Assembly (NCBI RefSeq): GCF_007859865.1
Contig: NZ_SJPI01000003.1
Span: 868,001-932,000 of the forward strand
Source of the DNA: Rubripirellula amarantea
GTDB lineage: Bacteria; Planctomycetota; Planctomycetia; Pirellulales; Pirellulaceae
Direction of reading: 5' to 3'
DNA length: 64,000 nt
The stretch's first letter is position 1. Every line of letters starts with the position of its first letter. This document shows positions 48,761 through 56,760 of the stretch, one piece after another. Under the pieces are notes generated by a model that made no database searches, was not told the DNA's origin, and was given only the letters and a program-made list of their open reading frames with translations. Position numbers and translations under genes: made by a program.

Positions 48761-49723
48761 TTACGCCAACGATAACCGTGTCGTGAGCTCGTCAAGTGAG
48801 TCGATCCACGGCGTTTTGGCATCCGAACAGTCGTTCCACCAATCTCTTACCTTTTTCGCCGACGCAGGCGAACCAATGCCCCACAAACGCATGGCGGTTT
48901 CTATCGGCAGCGGCTCGCTTTGACAAAGACCAAGCTCCATTCCCGCGGTCAGAACGACGGGAACACTCGCCAACGCTCGTACATCACGATCGCTTGCCTC
49001 CTTACGATCCCCGGCGCGAAGATCCAATCCTAGCCCCAACATCAGCCACGCGACTCGCAGAACCTCGGGGACCAAAGGATCAGCATCGGTCAGCATCGCT
49101 TCAATCCAAATCAATTCTGCATCGGCATCCCAACCCCCATCGCCGCCACGCGAAGGTTGAATCAGATGAGCTTGAACGCGATTGGACCAAAATGCTTGAT
49201 CGGCCGCAGGATCCCGAACCAACTTTTCCATCTGCAGCAACAATCCGGCTCCAAAAGAGTCCCATTGTTGTCGCAGCGGTTGGCCTCGCAGTTCTAATTG
49301 TTCCACCAGACGCGGAAATCGACGTAGGTAAACCTCTCGTGCATCACTCAATCGTTTGGCAATCGCGCCAGCGGTTTGGTCAAGCTGCAGCTCACTGCAC
49401 CCGGCGAATGCAAGCGACGCCTTAGTAGCGTTGGCTACCGGAATTCGCGATGCAATTTGCCGAATGTATTCATTCCAGAATGGCCCCATTTCCAAAGATT
49501 CGGTTGCTAATCGCGTGTTGATCTGTACGACGAAATCAATCAACAACGCTTCTAACTTCGGATCGTTGCATTGGCCACCGGTGGCGACGATATAGGTCGC
49601 GTGCGCAGCACTCAATTCATCGGACACCGACCACAAAACCGAAACTCGATTGGCTCTCTCGGATCGCGGCAAGAACTCGTTCCTTAAAGTTGCTGGGATT
49701 TGACTAGTTGCTGGGGCTAACAA
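48761..49723 (-). CDS. Unknown protein downstream of aroH
   Basis: No family recognised. The 320-residue product has no signal peptide and no membrane helix. It is mostly helical, with LLLQMEKLVRDPAADQAFWSNRV and SAKKVRDWWNDCSDAKTPWID, and has three Trp-rich stretches near the C-terminus. Its start is a TTG at 49723, since no ATG or GTG is well placed. Only 6 bases separate it from the end of aroH, on the same strand, so the two genes are likely cotranscribed. It is probably cytoplasmic. Composition is like its neighbours. Confidence 0.7.
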   Translation of the reverse strand: MLAPATSQIPATLRNEFLPRSERANRVSVLWSVSDELSAAHATYIVATGGQCNDPKLEALLIDFVVQINTRLATESLEMGPFWNEYIRQIASRIPVANATKASLAFAGCSELQLDQTAGAIAKRLSDAREVYLRRFPRLVEQLELRGQPLRQQWDSFGAGLLLQMEKLVRDPAADQAFWSNRVQAHLIQPSRGGDGGWDADAELIWIEAMLTDADPLVPEVLRVAWLMLGLGLDLRAGDRKEASDRDVRALASVPVVLTAGMELGLCQSEPLPIETAMRLWGIGSPASAKKVRDWWNDCSDAKTPWIDSLDELTTRLSLA

Positions 49724-49729
49724 GGGAGA

Positions 49730-50185
49730 TCATGACTTTGCAGCCGGCATCTGTGACGCAATCCATTGTTCCAACTCGTCAAAGTCAACAGGCGGAAGCT
49801 TCGTCAGATCAGGGCGCAGTCGCTGAGCCTCGTGCAAATAAACGTGCTGAATTTCGCTCTGGGCTCGTGTCGTGTTCCAGTGCAACAGAACGCGAATGCA
49901 TCGCGGCAACGATCCCGGCACTGATATCTCATATCCGCAAAGCAACGGGACTTCCAACCAACCGAGCTGCCGAGCCGCCAAAGCAGGGAACTCCATCGTT
50001 AAATCTTTGGTCACCGTAAACTGAGCACTGGCAATGTCCGCGGGGTCCATTTCATTGCGGCGAATCATCAAAGCAATCATTTGCCTTGTCGCGGCCAAAA
50101 TTTGGTCACGGTCGTCGGTTTCTACGGTGGTGGCGCCACGCACACCACGACAATAGACGGAACCTTCGTTCTTGCGGGCTTCCAT
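49730..50185 (-). CDS. aroH: Chorismate mutase, AroH (monofunctional) type
   Basis: Converts chorismate to prephenate for Phe/Tyr synthesis. From ATG 50185 the product has 151 residues ([22 protein letters not shown]). It matches the B. subtilis AroH trimer family: [56 protein letters not shown] and [14 protein letters not shown]. The active-site Arg7 (GVRGATT), Glu78 (YEIS), Arg90 (CIRV) and Tyr108 (HVYL) equivalents are present. The frame is open to 50263, but that part is not conserved. An extra N-terminal 12 residues and a C-terminal tail (about 25) lengthen it. Confidence 0.93.
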   Translation of the reverse strand: MEARKNEGSVYCRGVRGATTVETDDRDQILAATRQMIALMIRRNEMDPADIASAQFTVTKDLTMEFPALAARQLGWLEVPLLCGYEISVPGSLPRCIRVLLHWNTTRAQSEIQHVYLHEAQRLRPDLTKLPPVDFDELEQWIASQMPAAKS

Positions 50186-50410
50186 GACAGATTTATCAAG
50201 CAGGGGAGGAGGCGGAATCGTCGACAACTTGACGATTCCGAAAGTAACTGATTGTTCTAACAACCATGACTATAGAAAAAATGGGTGCTTTAGAATACGC
50301 GGCAGATCGCCGATAATCGAGGCACTGCCATTCTCGCCCGTGGCATATCGAACCAATCATCGCGTTCCCAGCAACCATCACTTCTCTTTTCCACTCCAAA
50401 CGAGTCCAGC

Positions 50411-50665
50411 ATGCCCGCCGATCGATCTGCTCATCAAGAAAAAATCATCAAGAACTATTACCAAAACCGTGATGCCATTGGGCTGCAGAAGGCCCAGGAA
50501 GCGATTACGGAATTGTACCTCAGCGAGGGCAAAAAGCGGGAAACCGTTTGGAAACGTCTGACCAGTCATCTCGAAAAGGTGGGCCTGTCGGCGGCTCAGA
50601 TCGAGAAGCTTCGCAAAGACGACGATCCCGCCAAGGTCGCTGAAGCGATCCAGAAGTTTCTCTGA
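50411..50665 (+). CDS. Small conserved-looking helical protein
   Basis: An 84-residue, highly charged, helix-forming protein (KIIKNYYQNRDAIGLQKAQEAITELYLSEGKKRETVWKRL, then LSAAQIEKLRKDDDPAKVAEAI). No signal peptide, no Cys and no family known to me. It starts at ATG 50411 and precedes floA by 120 bases on the same strand. Regular charge patterning and a full-length codon-biased frame support that it is real. Confidence 0.75.
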   Translation: MPADRSAHQEKIIKNYYQNRDAIGLQKAQEAITELYLSEGKKRETVWKRLTSHLEKVGLSAAQIEKLRKDDDPAKVAEAIQKFL

Positions 50666-50786
50666 AAGACCGTTTGGGGAAACACGACTGTGGGATGTGG
50701 GCTCTCTGCTTGCGGTGGCCGACGTGACCCTTATCATTGAGTCTGGTTCATGCACGTTTTCAGACTGGTAATCGCGGACTTCCACC

Positions 50787-51842
50787 ATGTCGCTCTTCCT
50801 CTACGAACTCGTTTCACACAATTTGACGGTTGAGGATCAGTTCTTGCCGACTGGATTGGTATCGGGAAGCTTGTTTGCGCAAAGTCCCACCAGCATCGCC
50901 TTGCTAGCCGCTGGGCTGTTCTTGCTTGCGATTATCTCATTCGCGTTCATCTTCCTGATCAAGTACTTCAAGCTTTGGTTCCAGGCTTACATGTCGGTCG
51001 CCGATGTGAGCTTGATTAGTCTGATCCGAATGCACTTTACCAAGGTGAACCCCAACGTCGTCGTGCAGGCGAAAGTGATGTCGGCACAAGCAGGCCTCGA
51101 CATCGACCGAGAGCACGGAATCAGTACTCGACGTCTGGAAGCTCACTACTTGGCCGGCGGCAATGTGATGAACGTGATCCATGCGATCATTGCTGCCCAC
51201 CGTGCCGAAATCCCGCTCGACTTTGACCAAGCCGCAGCAATCGACTTGGCCGGTCGCGATGTTCTCGATGCGGTGCAAACCAGTGTGTACCCCAAAGTGA
51301 TTGATTGCCCCGATCCGGCTCGCAGTGGTAAGACGACGCTTAGTGCCATCACTAAAAATGGAATCGAGCTTCGTGTTCGTGCACGCGTCACCGTGCGAAC
51401 CAATATCTCTCAACTGATCGGCGGGGCTACCGAGGATACGATCATCGCTCGCGTTGGCGAGGCCATCATCAGTTCAATTGGTTCTGCTGATACGCATTTT
51501 CATGTTCTGGAGAACCCAGACATGATTACCCGCAAGGTCCTGTCCCGCGGATTAGATGCGCAGACCGCCTTCGAGATTGTTTCGATCGACATTGCCGACA
51601 TTGATGTCGGTGAAAATATCGGTGCTCGCCTGCAAACCGATCAAGCCGAAGCCGATACTCGTGTCGCCCGTGCCCAAGCCGAGCGCCGACGCGCCGAAGC
51701 GATCGCGGAAGAACAACAGATGAAAGCGAAAGTCACCGATAACCGCTCTCAATTGGTTTTGGCCGAAGCTGAAGTCCCCCGTGCAATGGCTGAGGCGTTT
51801 AAGGCTGGTCGAATCGCCGCGCCGACAGCACTCGACAACTAA
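50787..51842 (+). CDS. floA: Flotillin-like protein FloA
   Basis: A 351-residue membrane-associated scaffold protein. Near the N-terminus is one hydrophobic segment (about 40-62, ALLAAGLFLLAIISFAFIFLI), then the FloA/UPF0365 stretches VSLISLIRMHFTKVNP, AQAGLDIDREHGISTRRLEAHYLAGGNVMNVIHAIIAAHRA and VRARVTVRTNISQLIGGATEDTIIARVGEAI. A C-terminal coiled coil rich in Ala/Glu (ADTRVARAQAERRRAEAIAEEQ) completes it. It differs from the large eukaryotic-type flotillins. Functional membrane microdomain scaffolding follows from the family. Confidence 0.95.
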   Translation: MSLFLYELVSHNLTVEDQFLPTGLVSGSLFAQSPTSIALLAAGLFLLAIISFAFIFLIKYFKLWFQAYMSVADVSLISLIRMHFTKVNPNVVVQAKVMSAQAGLDIDREHGISTRRLEAHYLAGGNVMNVIHAIIAAHRAEIPLDFDQAAAIDLAGRDVLDAVQTSVYPKVIDCPDPARSGKTTLSAITKNGIELRVRARVTVRTNISQLIGGATEDTIIARVGEAIISSIGSADTHFHVLENPDMITRKVLSRGLDAQTAFEIVSIDIADIDVGENIGARLQTDQAEADTRVARAQAERRRAEAIAEEQQMKAKVTDNRSQLVLAEAEVPRAMAEAFKAGRIAAPTALDN

Positions 51843-51887
51843 CTTGCCGACCAAACCATCGGCTGCAAATAGAAAGTCTCTTTAGCC

Positions 51888-52688
51888 TTGAACGTCACAC
51901 CCCGCCGCTCATATCGAGTCAACTTTCCCGGCGGCGATGGCGACTCGCTCGCAGGAATTATTGATCTGCCAGCGGGTTCTGGTGATGCACCAAGCCCGGT
52001 CGCTGTTTTCAGTCATTGCTTTACTTGCAATAAAGACCTCAAAGCAATCGTTCGTATCTCGCGATCCCTGGCTGAACAGGGCATCGCAGTACTGCGTTTT
52101 GACATGACCGGCTTGGGCGGAAGCGAAGGTGACTTTGCTCGCACCAACTTTACTTCCAATTGCAACGATCTCCGCCAAGCGATTCGTTTCGCATCTGGGG
52201 AAATCGGCCCCGTAGCAGCATTGATAGGGCATAGCTTTGGCGGCGCAGCATCGCTTGCTGTTGGATCAGAATTTTCCGCCGGATCATCGCTGTCGGCAAT
52301 CATCACGCTAGCAGCACCAAGCGATACCGCTCAATTGGCCAAGTTGCTCGAACGCATGAATCCGAGTATTCCGCGAGACGGATTGGGCACGGTCACGATC
52401 GGAGGTCGCACGTGGTCGATTTCAAAAGAGATGCTCGATGACTTCCGGAGTCACGACCTGCCCTCACTCATTGGCAAAATTGGATTGCCCACACTCGTGC
52501 TTCATTCCCCAGAAGACCAAACCGTGGGATACGACCATGCAATTCGCATCATGGGTTTGATCAACCCGAACGCCAGCTTGGTTACGCTCCATGGGGCGGA
52601 TCATCTTCTCGCTAAGAATGCGGACGATCTGACTTACGTTTCGGCAAGCATTGCTGCGTTTGTCCATCGCTACGCCGCGAGCCAATAG
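51888..52688 (+). CDS. Alpha/beta hydrolase of the OsmC-linked type, OsmC part absent
   Basis: The 266-residue product starts at TTG 51888. HCFTCNKDLKAIVRISRSLAEQGIAVLRFDMTGLGGSEGDF and the nucleophile elbow GHSFGGAASLAVG match the hydrolase half of alpha/beta hydrolase-OsmC fusion proteins. The catalytic Asp is in HSPEDQTVGYDHA and the His in HGADHLL. The typical fusion protein continues with about 140 residues of OsmC domain; here the frame stops at 52688 and the next 360 bases have no OsmC-like sequence. It could be a natural single-domain form. Substrate unknown. Confidence 0.85.
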   Translation: MNVTPRRSYRVNFPGGDGDSLAGIIDLPAGSGDAPSPVAVFSHCFTCNKDLKAIVRISRSLAEQGIAVLRFDMTGLGGSEGDFARTNFTSNCNDLRQAIRFASGEIGPVAALIGHSFGGAASLAVGSEFSAGSSLSAIITLAAPSDTAQLAKLLERMNPSIPRDGLGTVTIGGRTWSISKEMLDDFRSHDLPSLIGKIGLPTLVLHSPEDQTVGYDHAIRIMGLINPNASLVTLHGADHLLAKNADDLTYVSASIAAFVHRYAASQ

Positions 52689-53051
52689 TTACTCGTTCCC
52701 TGGCGCGAGTCACCATCGCAATTTGCGGGGCCTCACGTCATTGCACTTTCCGCTTCAAAACACAAAGAGCGAGACGAGATTCAAAGGCACAGCTCCAGCC
52801 CCTGTTCAGAGTTCTGACTTGAAACGCTGAGCACAGCGTTCGGTAGCCGAGCTTTCCCAACTGGCTTGGCGATCTTACTTAGCACCCTGGCTGGGTCTTA
52901 TACGGATAATCGGAATATCCAACACTGCCGGAACGGCTCTTGTTGCTCCATCAACGATGAGATCCAAATCGTGGCGTTGTCAGATGGATCGGCGACCTAG
53001 GTTCTTTGTAGATGCAATTCAATCTCGAACTTCGCTCTACCTAATCTGTTC
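52689..53051. other. Gene-free spacer before the TadE-like set
   Basis: No gene, repeat array or tRNA is visible. The 3' part should contain the promoter of the TadE-like genes. The frames are short and broken by stops, and no OsmC remnant was found. Confidence 0.6.
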
Positions 53052-53459
53052 ATGCTTTTATCTCGACCTCGTGCCACTCGAATTCGCCAGGGCACCGCCG
53101 TCACCGAGTTGGCAGTATGTCTTCCCGTGCTCGTAATCATCATGCTCGCGACGATCGAAGCTTGCACCATGATGCACGTGCAACAGCGTTTGAAAACAAC
53201 AGCGTTTGAAGGTGCTCGAGTGGGCATTGTCCCCGGCTCTAAGCAGGTCAACGTCGAATATCAGTGCGAGCTATTGCTCGATGGGCACAAAGTTCATCAA
53301 TACTCCGTTGCGATGGACCCGGCCGATCCGAGCACGCTGAATCAAGGTGACTGGTTTACGGTCACCGTCGAAGCACCATGCGGCCCCAACTCGCTCGTGG
53401 GTGGATGGCTCTACGCCGACAAAGTCCTTTCTAGATCAGTCGCTCTGAGAGCTGAATAA
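53052..53459 (+). CDS. TadE-like pseudopilin
   Basis: A 135-residue protein with an Arg-rich N-terminus, then GTAVTELAVCLPVLVIIMLATIEACTMM, the short TadE leader/hydrophobic helix with a Glu at the fifth residue after the Thr/Ala site. It then has a Cys-containing soluble part (YQCELLL, APCGPNS). TadE/TadF-type minor pilins are known from Flp pilus machines. It lies two bases before the VWA gene. Confidence 0.85.
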   Translation: MLLSRPRATRIRQGTAVTELAVCLPVLVIIMLATIEACTMMHVQQRLKTTAFEGARVGIVPGSKQVNVEYQCELLLDGHKVHQYSVAMDPADPSTLNQGDWFTVTVEAPCGPNSLVGGWLYADKVLSRSVALRAE

Positions 53460-53461
53460 CC

Positions 53462-54604
53462 ATGCATACATCCGTTCCTTCACCGCATCATTCTTCCAAC
53501 GCAAACCGAAATCGTAGCGGTGCTACGATCGCGTTGGTTGTTATCTTGCTTCCCGTTCTGTTCGCGATATCCGCATTGGCTATCAACGTAGCGTACATCG
53601 AATCGGCCAATACCGAGATCCAAATCGCTACCGATGCGGCGGTCCGAGCAGCAGGGCGGACCTATGCTCTGACCGGTGACCAGGACGCATCGCTAGTCGC
53701 AGCCCAGGAAGCCGCCGCGCGAAACCCGATCGGTGATTACGTTCTACCGATCTCTGCGGGTGACCTCGACTTTGGTGTGAGTGATCGAGACGACGTTGAT
53801 TCGGCTTATCAGTTCACGAACTCGGGTTCGGGTAACTCTGTTCGTTTAACAACGCGGGCACTTTCAAGCGGCGCTGTTGCGGGTATGCCAACCGTCTTCC
53901 CGTTTTTCGGCGATAGCTTTGTGATCCGACCTGAGCGTACCGCGATTTGTACACAGGGTGTGATTGACATCGCTCTCGTCGTCGACCGTAGCGGATCGAT
54001 GGCCTACTCGGCTGACGAAGTTGCTGTCTACCCTCCCGCTCCCGCATCGGCTCCGGCGGATTGGGACTTTGGCGACCCCGTTCCGCCCAATGCCAGGTGG
54101 ATCGACCTGATTGCGTCAGTGCAGGCATTCATTGACGAACTTGATGCCAGCCCGCAAACGGAACTGCTGTCTTTATCGACTTACAACAACAGCAGCGCCA
54201 CGCCGACGAAACTTGGCGACAACTATGCGGACGTCGTTGCTGCCCTCAATACCATCTCGATGAACTTCGAAGCTGGTGGCACCAATATCGGACAAGGCAT
54301 GTACGAAGCGTTAGCCGCCGTCAACGATTCGACCCATGGCCGAGATCACGCCTCTAAAGTTGTACTGCTAATGACCGATGGAGTTCACAACTATGGCACC
54401 CATCCCAAATCGGCTGCCTATAGCTTGGCGAATAGCGGAGTCACCTTGTTCGCAATCACGTTCAGTGACGAAGCGGACCAAGCCACGATGCAGGACGTAG
54501 CAGAAATGTGCGGTGGCGAACACTTTCACGCCATCAACGCAGCTCAGCTCAAAGAGGCATTCCAGAAGATCGCACGTCGACTCCCCACACTGATCACTCA
54601 GTAA
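53462..54604 (+). CDS. TadG-like protein with VWA domain
   Basis: The 380-residue product has a basic leader, the hydrophobic helix GATIALVVILLPVLFAISALAINVAYIES and a Tad-type region. A VWA domain (about 165-365) follows, with IALVVDRSGSMAYS (MIDAS DxSGS), AGGTNIGQGMYEAL and LLMTDGVHNYG. TadG proteins carrying a VWA domain are common in planctomycetes and are thought to act at the base or surface of the Flp-type fibre. It overlaps neither neighbour; the third gene starts 92 bases after its stop. Confidence 0.87.
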   Translation: MHTSVPSPHHSSNANRNRSGATIALVVILLPVLFAISALAINVAYIESANTEIQIATDAAVRAAGRTYALTGDQDASLVAAQEAAARNPIGDYVLPISAGDLDFGVSDRDDVDSAYQFTNSGSGNSVRLTTRALSSGAVAGMPTVFPFFGDSFVIRPERTAICTQGVIDIALVVDRSGSMAYSADEVAVYPPAPASAPADWDFGDPVPPNARWIDLIASVQAFIDELDASPQTELLSLSTYNNSSATPTKLGDNYADVVAALNTISMNFEAGGTNIGQGMYEALAAVNDSTHGRDHASKVVLLMTDGVHNYGTHPKSAAYSLANSGVTLFAITFSDEADQATMQDVAEMCGGEHFHAINAAQLKEAFQKIARRLPTLITQ

Positions 54605-54695
54605 CCCAGCGCAGGCGGTCAACGTAACTCAGCCTCGGCGGTGAACCGTTTTGCAAATCCACATCGCTGTTTCGCTAACTCGTTTCCAATCAATC

Positions 54696-55298
54696 ATGAA
54701 TTGCAACTTCGTCGCTTCGCAAGTCCGTCGCCCCCATCACAGAACCGGTGCCGCTGCCGTCGAATTCGCCATGGCCATGCTTGTGCTTGTGGTCACTGTT
54801 TTCGGGGGTATCGAGATTACTCGTGTCGCCATGCTTCGGCATAGCATCGATCACGCTGCCTACGTCGCATCTCGAGCAGCGATAGTCCCTGGCGCTAGCT
54901 CTGCCGAGGTCATCGATTCCGCTCACGCTCACCTTTCTAAACTTGGCATTGTCAACGGAGATGTAACGGTCAATCCAGCCGTCATCGGCGAAGATACGTC
55001 CGAAGTCCAGGTGATCGTCACCATCCCCGTCGCGGATAACTCGTTTGTCTTGCCGAGGTACGTGACGGGAAACCTAAGCGGCCAAAGTACGCTGATGACC
55101 GAGCGATCACCGATGCAAATGGCAAGCACGCTGCCCACACCGCCGCCTCCGCCACCAGCGGATCCACCATCGGAAGACCCACCGTCCGACGACCCGCCAT
55201 CGGGTGACCCGCCCTCTGACGATCCACCGGCCGATGACCCGCCCGCCGAAGAGCCATCTCCTCCGCCACCGCCGCCACCACCACCGCCAATGCTCTAA
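54696..55298 (+). CDS. TadE-like protein with Pro/Asp-rich repeat tail
   Basis: From ATG 54696 the product is 200 residues. The head HRTGAAAVEFAMAMLVLVVTVFGGIEITRV is the TadE hydrophobic helix. A soluble domain of about 90 residues follows, and the end is a low-complexity tail with a five-residue repeat (types DPPSE, DPPSD, DPPSG and DPPAD) and a final run of ten Pro. The frame extends upstream to 54651, but ATG 54696 places the leader correctly. The tail is unusual for a minor pilin and could project from the cell. Confidence 0.82.
   Translation: MNCNFVASQVRRPHHRTGAAAVEFAMAMLVLVVTVFGGIEITRVAMLRHSIDHAAYVASRAAIVPGASSAEVIDSAHAHLSKLGIVNGDVTVNPAVIGEDTSEVQVIVTIPVADNSFVLPRYVTGNLSGQSTLMTERSPMQMASTLPTPPPPPPADPPSEDPPSDDPPSGDPPSDDPPADDPPAEEPSPPPPPPPPPPML
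55135..55293. repeat. 15-bp repeats coding for DPPSD-type units and poly-Pro
   Basis: Imperfect 15-base units of the type GACGACCCGCCATCG, read in frame at the end of the TadE-like gene, followed by a CCGCCACCG-type run of Pro codons. Units differ by a few bases, so the array is not recent throughout. Confidence 0.8.
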
Positions 55299-55347
55299 CG
55301 ATCAGGCATTTGCACGATGATCAAACGAGAGGGTGATCAAACGAGAT

Positions 55348-56760
55348 TTAGCCCAACTCGGTCAGGCGACCGCTGCTATCACCGATCGATTCGGCGGGTG
55401 TTCCCATCACGTCAAGCATGGACAAGAACAGGTTACCCATAGGACGTTCGTGCTCAGGTCGAATCAGGCGGCCGGTTTCGACCCTTCCACCGCCACCACC
55501 TGCTAACACAATCGGTAGATCACCGTGCTGGTGCCGATTACCGTCGCTGATTCCACTGCCATAAAGCACCAAGGACTGATCGAGGATTGATCCGCCTTCG
55601 CCATCCTTCATGGCATCGAGTTTTTCGAGGAAGTAGGCAAATTGCTCGACCAAGTAGTGGTCAACTTTTCGAATTTGAGCCACTGTTTCTTCGCGATTGC
55701 GATGATGACTCATCTCGTGGTGCGCATCTTTCACACCAACCTCGGTGTAGCGACGATTACCCCCGGCGTTGTCCAACATCAACGTGGCGACCCGCATCGT
55801 ATCGGTTTGAAAACCAATGGCCATCAAGTCGTACATCAATCTTGCGTGCTCACGAAACGATTCAACTCGGCCAAACGGGACTTCAATGTCAGGTAGAGCT
55901 TGCTGGTCGAGCTTTTCAGCTCTTTCAATCCGCATTTCGATCTCACGCACGCTTGTAAAGTACTCGTCAAGCTTCCGTTGATCGGTTTGCCCCACTTGCT
56001 TCATCAACTTCTTCGCGTCGCCAGCCACCACATCTAGAATGCTCTGACGCACCAAGTCGCGTTTGCGACGTTCGCCTCCGTCACCGCTACCAAACATTCG
56101 CTCAAAAGCCATGCGTGGCGTCGTTTCTTTTGGCATTGGCCGAGTCGCATCACGCCACGAAATGTTCGACGAATAGGCGCAACTGTATCCCGAGTCGCAA
56201 CTGCCGCCGTTTCGGCTTCCCTCAAGCCCGAGTTCAACCGAGGGCAAGCGAGTCTTGCCGATCAACTGTTGCGCCGCCACTTGGTCGACGGAAATACCGA
56301 TCTTGATATTCCCACTAGTCTTTAGCGGACGCGCAGCGGTCAGGAACGTCGCTGCACATCGAGCGTGGTCACCCGCGCCGTCGCCATTGGCCCTTCCGTT
56401 GTCGTGCGCCAAATTTTCGATCACGTTGATCTTCGATTTCACCCCGGCAAGAGGTCGAAGCGTGTTGGACAACTCCCAATCCCGTGAGACAACCCCTTCT
56501 TCCTTTGACGTAGGTTTCCAGTCAGGCATGATCGCGCCATTGGGAAAGAAGATCATTGCCATGCGGCAAGGCTTCTCGATCGCATCGGCCGCAAACGCAC
56601 TTTTGGCGAACGGTGTCATTGCCTCAAGCAGTGGCAATCCAAGCGTGAGGCCTGTGCCTCGTAGCAACGAACGACGACTCAACAGCCCAGACACTTCACC
56701 TGTTGCCGGCACACCATTGGGACGTTGCATGTCGATCTCTTGTGCTTTGTTCGGTTTCAT
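55348..56760 (-). CDS. DUF1552 protein with Tat-like signal
   Basis: A 470-residue exported protein. SRRSLLRGTGLTLGLPLLEAMTPFAKSAFA has the twin-Arg followed by a hydrophobic stretch expected of a Tat signal. The rest has DUF1552 landmarks: MAMIFFPNGAIMPDW, AHDNGRANGDGAGDHARCAATFLTA, YGSGISDGNRHQHGDLPIVLAGG and RLIRPEHERPMGNLFLSMLD. DUF1552 resembles DUF1501 and sulfatase-like hydrolases, but the function is unknown. It starts at ATG 56760, directly after the DUF1592 gene's stop, so the two form a cotranscribed pair, as is common in planctomycetes. Confidence 0.93.
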   Translation of the reverse strand: MKPNKAQEIDMQRPNGVPATGEVSGLLSRRSLLRGTGLTLGLPLLEAMTPFAKSAFAADAIEKPCRMAMIFFPNGAIMPDWKPTSKEEGVVSRDWELSNTLRPLAGVKSKINVIENLAHDNGRANGDGAGDHARCAATFLTAARPLKTSGNIKIGISVDQVAAQQLIGKTRLPSVELGLEGSRNGGSCDSGYSCAYSSNISWRDATRPMPKETTPRMAFERMFGSGDGGERRKRDLVRQSILDVVAGDAKKLMKQVGQTDQRKLDEYFTSVREIEMRIERAEKLDQQALPDIEVPFGRVESFREHARLMYDLMAIGFQTDTMRVATLMLDNAGGNRRYTEVGVKDAHHEMSHHRNREETVAQIRKVDHYLVEQFAYFLEKLDAMKDGEGGSILDQSLVLYGSGISDGNRHQHGDLPIVLAGGGGGRVETGRLIRPEHERPMGNLFLSMLDVMGTPAESIGDSSGRLTELG

